Below are positions 9,291-21,479 of a stretch of 64,000 nt of DNA, piece by piece; positions within the stretch are counted from its first letter, which is position 1, and each line of letters starts with the position of its first letter. Below the pieces are notes generated by a model. It was not told the DNA's origin. It was given only the letters and a program-made list of their open reading frames with translations, and did not search any database. The translations under genes and the position numbers were made by a program. This stretch comes from Typhlomys cinereus (Eukaryota > Chordata > Mammalia > Rodentia > Platacanthomyidae), in NCBI GenBank assembly GCA_023101885.1, contig JALPQD010000402.1, positions 389,017 to 453,016 of the forward strand. The letters run 5' to 3'.

Positions 9291-11285
9291 ACAACGCCCA
9301 AGTCAAAGAGAAACAACACCCAAGTAAACAAATCTCCCACTGAAGGAATTAATCCCATAATGATAGACTCTAACCAGAACAAAGCCATGGAAAATGGCCA
9401 AGAAAGCCTGACCCGGGATATCGACTTTCAAAATATGATCATTACCATGTTCAATACTATGAAAGAGGAAATCCGGGAGAAATTAAATAATCGCATCAAT
9501 CGCTTTGAAGAGGAACACAACAGACACTTGGAGGAGTTGAGAAAAACAGTTCAAGAAACAAAAACAAGCATAGAGCAGTTAAAACACACTCAAGCAGAGT
9601 TAAAAACTGAACTAAAAGACAAGTTATCTTCAACCCAGAACTCAACAGAGAGTCTTATCAGCAAAACTAACTAAGCAGAAAACAGAATTTCAAACGTTGA
9701 AGACAAAGTGGGAGTATTAACCAGCTCAACGGAAGAGGTTGTTAAAGTCAAAAAGATACTTGAGAGAAATATTCAAGAGTTATGGAACACCCTGAAGAAG
9801 CCTAACATGTGTATCCATGGAATACCAGAGCAAGAATCCCAAAATACCACACCTGAGGAAATTTTTCAAACATTCATAAAGGAAAACTTTCCTCATCTAA
9901 GAAAAGAGAGACCCATACATATACAAGAGGAATTCCACACCCAAAACAGATATGACCAAAATGGAAACTGGCCACGGTGAATAATAGTTAAAACACTCCA
10001 CATTCAAGATAAAGAAATGGTGCTGAGAGCATCAAGGGAAAAAAAACAAGTCACTTTTAAAGTAGTAGAGAAAATAGGCCTCCAACAAGGACCCAAATAA
10101 GTAATGAGACATCTGATTAAGTTCACAGACTTTTGTTCCTGATCATTTACTACTGAGGGGGTATGATCTCACCAGAAGAGGAGGGCATATAGTCTGGCAG
10201 ATAAAAAAGCAACCATTTTGCAAATGGGTGATAGACCCCTCCCTCACTGTGGTTTCCCACTTTTATTACATCTACCTTTGAATGTGCTTTTATCACAAGA
10301 CCCTAGTTTAACAGCTTTTTGTCTCTGGCCAGGGGGTAACATACAATGCCCACCAGGATGGAGTGAAGGGCATTGCAGGAGCAGCAAAACTGCAAAAGAA
10401 AACCAACAAACCACAATCCAGAACTTCAGAGACTCTATATCAACCACCTAGAACTTAATCTCTCCCCATCTTGAAGCTCAGGGAAATTTGCGGAAGAGGG
10501 GGCGGTAAGAGTGTAAGAGCACAAAGATGGGAGGAGCAATGATATGTAAGATACTCCATACTAGTTAGGGCTGAAGCAATCATAATTGGACTTTGCATGC
10601 CCTGCGCATTGTCCAACACACTGTTGACCTCACAAAGTCTAGCATCTGCTAAAGGCACCAAGATCCTTGGAGGCAAAGGATTGGCAGCCACAGCAGTGTT
10701 CCTATACCTAAGGGGAACACGGGAAAGGGTTCAGGGAAAGGTCACTGGGTCCTTGTACGTCATCGGAGAGGAGGGCCCTGAGGAGAGTCAGGCACGCACA
10801 AGAAAGGACTCTGGGAATTGGGGCGGAGGCACTGGGGGATTGGGAGGGAGGGGGTGGGGAGGGGGTGGGGAGGGGGAGCAGGGGGTACGGGGAGAGGAGG
10901 AGGGAGGGAGGGAACTGGTGTAGCTATTAAGTTTGTATGAGCTGAAATAATAATAAAAAATATATTAATAGTTAAAAAAGATAAACCTATTAAAATAAAA
11001 AATAACTTCTCAGTCGAAACAGTAAAAGCAAGAAGAGCTTGGAGAAACATACTTCAAGTATTGAATGAGCAAAAATGTCAACCCAGGATGATATACCCTG
11101 CAAAACTATCTGTCATGATCGATGGAAAAGAAAAATCTTCCAGCACAAAGACAACTTGAAGGGATACATGTCCACCAAACCAGGCCTTCAAAAAATGCTA
11201 GAAATGATACTCAAGCTTGAAGAAAAAAGCAGGCATATTCAGGAGAACAGAAGGGAAGTACAATACTACCAAAACCTAAAGGTTT
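9291..11285 (+). pseudogene. L1-a ORF1 remnant (RNA-binding chaperone), split by an L1 insertion
   Basis: L1 ORF1p is a trimeric RNA-binding protein with an N-terminal coiled coil, an RRM and a C-terminal domain. Here the initiator ATG is changed (acg before cccaag). The coiled-coil region is readable (NTMKEEIREKLNNRINRFEE), and an internal stop follows at about 9673. The frame resumes (ILERNIQELWNTLKKPN) until an inserted L1 3' UTR at 10063. The C-terminal part (FQHKDNLKGYMSTKPGLQKM) continues after 10980. It is non-functional. Confidence 0.85.
10063..10979 (+). mobile_element. L1 3' UTR (lineage A) nested in L1-a ORF1
   Basis: It starts in the lineage A 3' UTR near agagaaaataggcctcc and ends in aataataataaaaaa plus an A/T tail. 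ORF1 reads cacttttaaag before it and aaacctattaaaata after it, which are contiguous in the other copies. The target duplication is degenerate (ttttaaag versus ttaaaaaag). It contains an extreme G-rich tract at 10835-10915. Confidence 0.85.
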
Positions 11286-11334
11286 AACAATGCACATACA
11301 AAAGCCACTAAACATAATAAATATCCAGAATTAA

Positions 11335-14300
11335 AAATATTTTCTCCATTATAACATTAAATGTCAATGGGCTTAACTCACCTATCAAAAGACAAAGATT
11401 ACAAACTTGGATTGAAAATCACAATAAATCAATCTGCTGCCTGCCCATCTCACTACAAAAGATAGGCACATCATAAAAATACAAGGCTGGTAAAAATTTC
11501 TGCAAGCTAATGGAATCAGAAAACAGGCAGGGGTAGCCATTATGCTACAATTCGCCAGGAAGACTTCACAATCCTGAACATATATGCACCCAATACAGGC
11601 CCCCCACATTCATTAAGAAAACCCTACAATGTCTAAAACAAGAAATCAATCCCAAAATGATAATTCTGGGAGATATCAACACCACGCTCTCAACATGGGA
11701 TAGATCAACAGATAAAAAACGTAACACAGACACTTTGGAAGTTAATCAAACCCATAGTGAAATGGACTTTACAGATCTCTAACGAATTTTTCATCCACAC
11801 ACCAAAGAATACGCATTCTTCTCAGCAGCACACGGAACTTTCTCCAAAATACATCAAATATTGGGCCACAAAACGAATCTCCACATATACAGGAAAGTTG
11901 AAATTCTAGCCTATTCCTTATCAGACCACCACGGCTTAAAGCTCGACATCTACAACACAACAAGCAACAGAAAATACACTAACTACTGGAAACAACACTA
12001 TGATGCTGAATGAGAATTGGATTCAGGAAGAAATTAAAAAGGAAATTCAAGATTTCCTGAAAGAGAACGATAATGAAAATACAACTTACCAAAATCTCTG
12101 GGACACAATGAAAGCTGTCCTAAGAGGTAAGTTCATAATTCTTAATGCCTATACCAAAAAAAATGGAAACATCAGGTATAAAATAACTTAACAATGCAGC
12201 TTAAAGCTTTAGAGACACTAGAGCAATCTGATCCCTAGAGCAGTAGAAGAGAGGAGATTAGCAAAATAAGGGGAGAAATATCTGAAATCAAGATTAGGAA
12301 AAATATACAGAAAATCAACCAGTCAAAAGCTGGTTTTTTGAAAAAATCAATAAGATTGATACACCCCTAGCTAAATTAACCAAAAGCAAGAGATAGAAAA
12401 CCCAAATTAATAAAATTAGAAATGAACATGGAGTTATCACTACTGATACCCAAGAAATCCAGAGAATTATAACATCATATTTCAAAAAATTATACTCTGT
12501 GAAATTTGGCAACACAAAAGAGATGGATGAATTCCTAAGTAAACACAACTTACCTAAATTTAATCAGGAAGTTGTGAATTATTTAAATAGTCCTATAACA
12601 TAAGAAATTAAGGAAGTAATCTCAATCTTCCCACCAAAAAATGTCCTAGACCAGATGGAGTCAGCACACAGTTCTAGCAGACATTTAAGGTGCTAATAAC
12701 ACCAATACTCCTTAAACTGTTCCATCAAATAACAAAGGAAGGAACACTACCAAATTCCTTCTATGAAACTAATATCGTCTTAATCCCAAAACCTAATAAA
12801 CATACACTTAAAAAAGAAAACTATAGGACAATCTCTCTGATGAACACAGATGCAAAGATTTTCAATAAAGTCTTAACAAATTGGATTCAAAAACAGGGGA
12901 CCAAGTAGGCTTTATCCCAGGCACACAAGGATGGTTCAACATACACAAATCAATAAGTGTAATTCACCATATAAACCAATACAAAGTTCAAGACCACATG
13001 ATACTCTCAATAGAACTGGTGTACCAATTAAGTTTGTATGAGCTGAAATAATAATAAAAAATGTATTAAAAAAAATCCATGAGGAAGCTCCTGGAACGAA
13101 GACAGAAGTTCAGCAGGGTGGCAGGATACAAAATAAATGTACAAAAATCAGTGGCCTTCCTATATGCCCAGAATGAAAGAAGTGAAAAAGACCTGAGAGA
13201 AACAATCCCATTTACTATAGCCCCTAAAAAATGAAATACCTTGGGATAAACCTAGCCAAGGAAGTAAGAGACCTCTATAATGAAAACGTTAAAACGCTAA
13301 TGTAAGAAATTGCAGAAGACATCAGAAGGTGGAAAGACGTCCCATGTTCCTGGATTGGCAGAATCAACATCGTAAAAATGACCATCCTACCTAAGGCAGT
13401 ATACAAATTCAATGCTATACCAATTAAAATCCCAAAACAATTCTTTAAAGAAGTTGACCAAACACTATCAAATTTCATATGGAGGCACAAAAGACCCAGG
13501 ATAGAAAAAACAATCCTGAGTAACAAAAACACAGCAGGAGGTATCACCATACCAAACCTTAATACATACTACAAATCCATAATTGTAAAAACAGCCTGGT
13601 ATTGGCTCCAAAATAGACATACGGATCAATGGATAAGGATTGAAGACCCTGATATAAGCCCACACAACTACAGCCATTTGGTCTTTGACAAAGGGGTCCA
13701 AAGAATCCAATGGAAAAAGAACAGCATCTTCAACAAATGGTGCCGGCAAAACTGGATCTCCACATGCAGAAGATTAAAGCTGGACCTGTACTTGTCACCA
13801 TGTACAAGAATTAACTCCAAATCGATCAAGGACCTTGATATAAGGCCATAGACTATAAAAACCATAGTTGAAAACGTAGGGAACTCCCTCGAGCTGGTTG
13901 GGCTAGGCCAACAGTTCCTGAACAGACATCCAATAGCATAGTCACTACAACCAACACTCAACAGATGGGATCTTGTGAAAGTAAAGAGCTTCTGTTCAGA
14001 TAAAGAGATTGTCACACGAGCTCAAAGGCAACCCACAGAATGGGAGAAAATTTTCACTAAGCACATATCTGATAGAGCTCTACTGTACAGAGTGCACAAA
14101 GAACTTAGAAAACTAAACACCAAGGAAACTAATGGCCCAATTAAAAAATGGGCCTTGGAACTTAAAAGAAACTTTACCAGGGATGAAATTAAAATGTCTC
14201 ACAAATATCTGAAAAAAATGCTCTACTTCCTAAGCCATCAGGGAAATGAAAATCAAAACTTCCCTGAGATATCATTTCACCCTGGTCAGGATGGCAAAAA

Positions 14301-14758
14301 TCCACAATACAAACAACAAATGCTGGAGAGGATGTGGAGAGAGGAGAACTCTCCTACATTGCTGGTGGGAATGCAGGCTCATACAGTCACTCTGGCAAGT
14401 CGTCTGGAGATTCTTAAAGAAATTAAAGATTGAAATGTCATATGACCCTGCTACTCCACTTCTGGGAATAACCCCGCATGCAGCAGAGGTTCACCTCGAT
14501 AGCACAAGCACGACTATGTTCAGAGCAGCACTGTTTACAATAGCAAAGTCATGGTATCAGCCCAAATGTCCAACAGTTGACGAGTGGATAAGGAAACTAT
14601 GGTACATCTATACAATGGAGTACTACTCAGCCATCAAAAATGATGAAGTACTGGAATTTGCTGGGAAATGGACGCCATTAGAAACAATTATATTGAGTGA
14701 AGTATCCCAGACCCAGAAAATTAAGTGCCGTATGTACTCCCTAATAGGTGGCTCCTAA
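11335..14758 (+). pseudogene. L1-a ORF2 remnant (endonuclease / reverse transcriptase)
   Basis: ORF2p supplies the nicking endonuclease and reverse transcriptase of L1. Readable parts are an endonuclease N-terminus from about 11335, a segment around 12000-12190, the early RT region to about 13012, the post-RT region (13378-13851, [20 protein letters not shown]) and the C-terminus to the stop at 14758. Roughly 350 bp including the FADD catalytic motif are missing and are replaced by a 60-bp L1 tail at 13016-13078. Many stops and frameshifts are present. Confidence 0.85.
13016..13078 (+). mobile_element. Very short L1 3' tail replacing the RT core of L1-a
   Basis: About 60 bp identical in style to the extreme 3' end of lineage A (ccaattaagtttgtatgagc, aataataataaaaaa) sit in the middle of ORF2. 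The ORF2 sequence on its left stops at ctctcaatagaact and resumes on its right at aggaagctcctggaac. In intact-length copies these points lie about 350 bp apart. Confidence 0.85.
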
Positions 14759-15806
14759 TACCAAACCACCCAGCCCACATAGAGACACTCGACGATAAAT
14801 CTCTGTAATGCCTACAGTGATTGCAAGGAGTATGAATAGGAGGGATGGGGTAGGAGGGCCGCACCAGAAACAAGGAGAGAGGGGACCGTGTTACAGCAGT
14901 GAAAATAGGCCTCCATCAAGGACTGCAAGTAAGTAATGAGACACCTTGTTACGTTAACAGACTCTCATTCCTGATCATTTACAACTGAGGGTGTATGATC
15001 TCACTAGAAGGGGAGGGCATGTAGCCTGGCAGATAAAAGTACCCATTTTGCAAATGGGTGATGGACCCCTCCCTCAATGTGGTTTTCTACTTTTATTACA
15101 TCTACTTTTAAATGTGCTCTTATAACAAGACTCTAGTTTAACAGCTTTTTGCCTCTGGCCAGGGGGTGACATACAGTGCCCATCAGGATGGAGTGAAGGG
15201 CATTGCAGGAGCTGCAAAACCGCAAAACAAAATCAACAAACCATAATCCATAACTTCAGGGACTCTATATCAACCACCTACAACTAGGCCAGCCTAATCT
15301 CTCCCCATCCTGAAGCTCAGGGAAATTTGCGGAAGAGGGGGCAGTAAGATTGTAAGAGCACAAGGATGGGAGGAGCAATGATATGCAAAATACTCCACAC
15401 AAGTAAGGGCCAAAGCAATCATAATTGGACTTTGCATGCCCTGCGCAATGTCCCACACACTATTGACCCCACAAAGTCTAGCATTTGTCTAGCTAAAGGC
15501 ACCAAGATCCTTGGAGGCAAGGAATTGACAGTCACAGTAGTGTTCCTATGCTTAAGGGGAACACAGGATAGGGTTCAGGGAAATGCCACTGGGTCCTTGT
15601 ACGTCATCGGAGAGCAGGACCCATAGGAGAGTCTGGCATGCACATAAAAGGATTCTCTGGGGGTTGGAGAGGAGGTACTGGGTGATGGGAAGAGAGGAGT
15701 TAGGGGAGGGGGATCAGGGGGGTCAGGGGAAGGAGGAGGGAGGGAGGGAACCGGTATACCTAAGTTTGTATGAGTGGAAATAATAAAAAAAATGTTAAAA
15801 AAAAGA
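14759..15806 (+). mobile_element. L1-a 3' UTR (lineage A reference copy)
   Basis: Complete lineage A 3' UTR directly following an ORF2 stop, so it anchors the identity of all the ORF-less copies in the window. The G-rich polypurine tract is at 15660-15750, then gtttgtatgagtgg and an A-rich tail. Confidence 0.85.
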
Positions 15807-16550
15807 AAGAAAAATTTTCTTTTTGGTTTTGATCTTTAATGGGACTACAAATGAAAATGTCATTGTGTTATTAAAGGTTTTTCCATGTGTTCCCAAAATA
15901 ACAAAGCCTCTATGATATTGCTTGATCGAACTTGCTCATTCCTCTGACTTCTTTTATAGAATTTTATCCACCCTTCTCCCTCCCATGCCTCCCTTGTCCG
16001 ACTGACCGACCACGCCCCCCACTCCCCACTCTGCCAGGCCACCCACAGAAGACACACTGCTACTCAGAATTCAATAGAGTCCAAGGAAAACTCAAGCAAA
16101 GTTCTAAGGGTCAAAGGCCATACATCTATAAATCTCTACAATTATCCTATCACATGGGAGAGATTCTTCACATCAAGCCCAAAGATAAGTAAACCTCCTT
16201 TTTTCACATTACTGTTCGTTTCTAATATTAATCACTATAGATTATCTTTTCCATAAAGTCACCCCAAAAACATATACAACTCCAGGTATCATACCACTCA
16301 CCCTCACATATCACGAAGATACTACATGGTAAAAGTGCACTACCATACTAATATTCACTCCTTGTCTACTTAAACTGACTTAACTGATGTACTAACAGCC
16401 TAACAGCCTCAACTAGGAAATAACAATAACAAAAGACAAACATACCCAACCCCAAGGCAAGCACTAGTAATAACTGCCCAAGTGTAGTAATACCAACTAA
16501 ATCAGGCAAAAACACACAGAAACTGAAAAGCCCTAGAAGACAAAACAACA

Positions 16551-17598
16551 ATGCCCAAGTCAAAGTGCAGATCCATGAGAAACAAAACCCAAGAAGACCA
16601 ATCTCCCACTGAAAGAATTAACCCCTTAAGGATGGAGTCTCACCAGAACAAATTCACAGAAAACATCCAAGAAAGCCAGACCCAAGACAATGACTTTCAA
16701 AGTATGATCATTACCATGATTAATACTATGAAAGAGGAAATCCAAGAGGAGTTAAACAACAGAATCAACCACTTTGAACAGGAACACAACAGGCACTTGG
16801 AGGAGTTGAGAAAAACCGTTCAATAAACAAAAACAGGCATAGAGCAGTTAAAACAGTCTCAGGCAGAGTTTAAAACTGAACTAAAAGCAAGCTATCTTCA
16901 ACAGACAGTCTTATCAGCAGAACAAATGAGGCAGAAAATAGAATTTCAGATCTTGAAGACAAAGTGGGAGAATTAACCAGCTCAATGGAAGAGATTGTTA
17001 AAGCTAAAAAGATACTTGAGAGGAACATTCAAGAGATATGGGACATCCTGAAGAAGCCGAACAAGCGCACTCATGGAATACCAGAGCATGAATCTCAAAA
17101 TACCACACCTGAAGAAATTTTTCAAATTATCATAAATGAAAACTTCCCTCAACTGAAGAATGAGAGGCCCATCCAAATACAAGAGGCATTTCACACTCCA
17201 AACAGATATGACCAAAACAGAAAATCACCAAGGCAAATAATAGTCAAAACACTCCATATTCAAAACAAAGAAAAGGTGCTGAGAGCTTCAAGAGAAAAAA
17301 AGCAACTCACTTTTAAAGGCAAACCTATTAAAATAACAAATGACTGTTCAATGGAAACAGTAAAAGCAAGAAGAGTTTGGAGAGACATACTTCAAGTATT
17401 AAATGAGCAAAAATGCCAACCCAGACTGATATACCTGGCAAAACTCCGTCATGATCGAAGGAGAAAGAAAAATTTTCCAGCACAAAGACAACTTGAAGGG
17501 ATACATGTCTACCAAACCAGGGTTTCAAAAAATGCTAGAAATGATACGCAAACTTGAAGAAAAGAACAAGCGTATCCAGGAGGACAGAAGGAAAGTAT
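16551..17598 (+). pseudogene. L1-b ORF1 remnant (type B N-terminus)
   Basis: It starts MPKSKCRSMRNKTQEDQ, the type B N-terminus, unlike the NNTQVNK of type A copies. The coiled-coil part is open to a stop at about 16824, followed by a small deletion near 16890. It is open again at 16964-17557 (RNA-binding region), with a one-base frameshift near 17450 before the C-terminus. Confidence 0.85.
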
Positions 17599-17656
17599 AA
17601 TACCACCAAAATATAAATGTAAAACAATAAGCTTACAAAATCCACTAAATATAAAA

Positions 17657-18658
17657 ATGTCCAGAATTAAAAAGAATTTCTCCATTATAATATTAAATGT
17701 CAATGGGCTTAACTCACCAATTAAGAGACACAGGTTACAAACTTGGATTAAAAATCACAACCCATCAATCTGCTGCCTTCAGGAAACTCATCGCACCACA
17801 AAAGATAGGCACATCATAAAAATGAAAGGCCAGTCCAAAATTCTGCAAGCTACTGGAACCAGGAAACTGACAGGGGTAGCCATTATGCTGTTGGACAAAG
17901 TGGATTCAAACCCAAAAAAAAAATCATAAGAGACACAGATGGATACTACGTTTCAGTCACAGGAACAATTCACCAGGAAGACTTCACAATACTGAACATA
18001 TATGCACCCAATACGGGCCCCTCCACATTCATTAAGAAAACCCTACAGCTTCTAAAGTAAGAAATAAACCCCCAAACGATAATTCTTGGGGACTTCAACA
18101 CCGCCCTCTCAACATGGGATAGATCAACAGGTCAAAAGCTTAACAGGGACACTTTGGAACTTAATCAAACCCTGAAAGAAATGGACCTTACAGATCTCTC
18201 TCGAACTTTTCACCCAAGCACCGAAGAATACACATTTCTCTCAGCAGCACACGGAACTTTCTCCAAAATAGATCACATATTGGGCCACAAAACGAATCTC
18301 CACATATACAGGAAAGTTGAAATTCTAGCCTATACCTTATCAGACCACCATGGCTTAAAGCTCGACATCCACAACACAACAAGCAACAGAAAATACACTA
18401 ACTACTGGAAACTTAACACTATGAAGCTGAATGAGAACTGGATTCAGGAAGAAATTAAAGAGGAAATTCAAGATTTTCTGAAAGTGAACGATAATGAAAA
18501 TACAACTTACCAAAATCTCTGGGACACAATGAAAGCTGTCCTAAGAGGTAAGTTCATACCTCTTAATGCCTACATAAAAAAAAATGGAAACATCAGAAAG
18601 AAACAACTTAGCAATGCAGCTTAAAGCTTTAGAAAAACTGGAGCAATCTGATCCCAAA
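17657..18658 (+). pseudogene. L1-b ORF2 remnant: endonuclease domain only
   Basis: It begins MSRIKKNFSIIILNVNGLN, the apurinic-type endonuclease start. CCLQETH follows, and the later part ([21 protein letters not shown]) is open at 18154-18624. Frameshifts lie near 17925 and 18060. It ends at gatcccaaaag, where the 3' UTR is joined, so there is no reverse transcriptase. Confidence 0.85.
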
Positions 18659-18956
18659 AGCCACAGTAGTGTTCCTATGCTTAAGGGGTACAAAGGAAAG
18701 CGTTTAGGGAAATGCCGCTGGGTCCTTGTACGTCATCCGAGAGGAGGACCCAGAGGAGAGTTTGGCATGCACATTAAAGGATTCTCTGGGGATTGGGGGA
18801 GGGGAGGCACTGGAGGATGGGGAGGGAGGGGTGAGTGGAGGGTGAGCAGAAGGGTTGGGGGAAGGAGAAGGGAGGGAGGGAACCAGTGCACCTATTAAGT
18901 TTGTATGAGTGGAGACAACAAAAAGTGTTAAAAAAAAAAAAGAGGGAATTTTATCC

Positions 18957-20750
18957 CATCAATCTAGCAACCAGGAAAATATAATTGTCTTCTTAAAAGT
19001 TCATTAGAATTTTTTCCTTCTCCTGGTATGTATGAGCTCCCTTTCCTGGGGACAAATCTGCTTTCTAATTACATGCTCCTATGTATATGCCTGCTAAGGT
19101 GGAACAGGAATTCAAGCCTGCATTTTAGTCAGACCCCATTCCTTTGAAACAAAGAAGGATAAATGCTGGACCCAGCATAATCTGTTTTCAGGAGATTCTA
19201 AGTGCATTTGGATCAACTCAAGTTTATGTTTCCTTTTTCCTTGCAAGATTTTGACCTAAGTTACTTAGTGTTTCTCTGAGGATCCATCCGCTTAAGGGGA
19301 TAGATAAATTACTGGCAGGCACGCCCGCCCAAGCTGACAAACCTGAAATCCCCTTCCCCACAGGCAAAGAAAAAATGCTTTAATAAATGTGTCTTGAGCA
19401 CTGCTCTTCCTGGCCTGTAAGAGGGAAGTCGAGGATGGCCATATGCCTCCTGCAGTCCAATATTAACAGCACCGGGAATGTTTCAAACTATCCTTTGACA
19501 TATCAAAATTAACAGGACTAAAGTTCAAATTATTACTGCTGTGTCCTTTGGCAAACAATTATGGGACAGGATACCTGCTTTCTTTTCACCAGTAAATTTG
19601 GTAACTTGGTTAAATTTGGAGTTGCCCTTTTAATGCTAATTGTCCTCTTTAGATGCAAATGGAAAGCAGTAAGGTTTCAGCATTTACAACACAAGCAAAT
19701 CAATGCTGGCTTTCCATTTAGATCTGAGGAGTGGTCCTACCCTAAAGATAATGCTTAGAAACCTATAGAACTTTCCACGTGAGGAGATAATGTCCCCCAC
19801 ATGTGTCATCTTAAAAAGACTTGTGTCATTTTGCTTTTCAAAACCCAAAAAGGAGGACTAATTCAGATCGTTATGTTCAGACAGTTCACATTGTTTTGGA
19901 CAGGTTTTAGAATGAGATCTTGGAGATTTACCATAGCCAGAGGAGAATGGTCTCCAATACGTAAATTACTTACAGTGCTTGGCTTTTATACCTTGCAAGC
20001 ACATGTTCTTTACTAACTCTTGTTTGTACCCACAGTAAGACTGCTAAGCTTATTTGGTTTATCGCTTATGCCTCCTCAGTTATAATGGTTTAATTCTTGT
20101 GTTGATCTTGGAGACTCGATTTATCTGTGTTTTTTCTCTTTTCAACAGACCTTGAAGTAATAAAGTCATCTATGAAAGACCTCTAGACCATCCCAGCAGT
20201 TCATAGATGAGGACATCAGACTGCTCTCACTTTCATTGCCCCAGCTCAGCAGGAAGTAGCCAGAGCAATCGTTGCCCTTCTTCCCTTGAGCAGTCTGGGT
20301 CCTCAGAAAGTTAAGGGGTACAATAGGCAGGTCTAGAACAGTCCATGCTGGGACAGTCTCTAAGGTCTTTGAAGGTCTTTGACATCCTTGAAGGTCATCC
20401 GCCACTACTGGAAACACCCTGAGGGAACACTCCTGCTGAGGAACTGACTTGAATCCTCTCAGAGATAAAATAACCAACTCTCCTCCCTGGGGGGGGGGGA
20501 ATAGGGATTATGGAGATGAGCTGCACCTGAGCCTAAGGGCAACTGGATTGGGCCCAATGGGAGTTAACCAAAGAGAAAAAAAGCCAGTTTCCCTGGGCTT
20601 GCTTAGGTGTACAGATATACCTTGCCCTGGCAGCCATCTTTGGTGCCCTAGCCCCTCAGGGCCCTCTAGTGCTATAAGTCCATTTTTAGTTCCATGCCTG
20701 TCTGGATTCCACAAGGTTTTTCTAGTTGCCTGCTTCTCACAAGTTAGTTA
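18957..20750. other. Possible decayed endogenous retrovirus or other relict, unresolved
   Basis: About 1.8 kb with no L1 or SINE landmarks. A short open frame at 19561-19758 (65 codons) has a hydrophobic segment followed by a basic, cysteine-containing tail, which is the layout of a retroviral envelope transmembrane tail. The stretch at 20215-20260 resembles the region between env and 3' LTR in type C-like elements. Neither resemblance is strong. No LTR pair was found. Confidence 0.3.
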
Positions 20751-21479
20751 ATTTTTTGAGGTAGTTCAAAAATTCTAAAAAGACAAATTTTTGAAGATAA
20801 CCTACAGATGTTGGGGACTTTGTTGTGACAGAAGTTAGAAAGTTAAAAACATTAATGGACCAGTAAAGGCTCTATGCAGTATTAGTAACTGCAGAGGTTT
20901 TATTTTTTAAAGATTGCTTATCTAAAGAGACATACAGGTATTCTCCTGTGACCATGTGCTGCATGCTTATTCCATATTTAATAATGTCCTGGTTTCTACA
21001 AAATTTAAAAAGCTTTTATTTACTTGTGTTAAAGTTACAAAATTTGTGGTTGCTTAATGTTAAAGTAGTTAAGTAAATTGAGAGCTACAATATCTCAGGT
21101 GACAAATGAAGAAGCATTAGGTTTTGTGCAAATGTTATTACCAGATGTTTGGAGTGATTTTCCACAGTTTTAGAAAGCATATTTCTCAAGGGAGTGATAA
21201 TGAATATTGAATGTCTTCACTCGCAAAGCTATAGATATAATTTTGCTAGATGATTCAGTTATATACTAGACAATTTAAGTGGACCATGAAATATCTATTA
21301 ATTCAGACTTGTGTATGAAGCAGTGTTCTGAGGTATTCTATCAAATTCTTCCATGTAAAGGAATTTTAGTATATTATAAGCTTAAATAAAAATATGACTT
21401 GATTGTTAAAACCTTTTATGTTAAGAAAACTGTTTAAAACATAATGATTGTAGTTAGAGAACTTTTTGTTTTTAATACA
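20751..21479. other. AT-rich, 3' UTR-like stretch, left half, interrupted by L1-c
   Basis: AT-rich sequence resembling a long mRNA 3' UTR, with aataaa at about 21385. It appears to continue at 27867 on the other side of L1-c. No coding sequence was recognised. Confidence 0.4.

Larger units (their letters stand above)
9145..15806 (+). mobile_element. L1-a: full-length but dead LINE-1, interrupted by two L1 pieces
   Basis: Parts in order: short type A 5' UTR (9145-9290, with ggacctaggtaac), ORF1 remnant (9291-10062 and 10980-11285), inter-ORF spacer, ORF2 remnant (about 11335-14758), lineage A 3' UTR (14759-15780) and A-rich tail. Nested inside are an L1 3' UTR at 10063-10979 and a short L1 tail at about 13016-13078 that replaces the reverse transcriptase active site. 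ORF1 is of type A by diagnostic sites, but the ORF2 endonuclease region matches the type B copy L1-b, so the element looks mosaic. No clear target-site duplication was found. Confidence 0.9.
15959..18956 (+). mobile_element. L1-b: internally deleted L1 with type B 5' end and 11-bp target duplication
   Basis: The element runs from about 15970 to 18945, and gaattttatcc occurs on both sides (15959-15969 and 18946-18956). It has a type B leader (agacacactgctactcag at about 16047), ORF1, the start of ORF2 (endonuclease region to about 18658), and then jumps directly into the middle of the lineage A 3' UTR (ccacagtagtgttcctatgc). Reverse transcriptase, the C-terminal domain and the first two thirds of the 3' UTR are missing. 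It was either inserted in this form or deleted later. Confidence 0.85.

Noticed and set aside
18650..18670. RNA splicing as the cause of the L1-b internal deletion
   Set aside because: Intact copies have no GT at the left edge together with an AG at the right edge in any placement of the ambiguous base.
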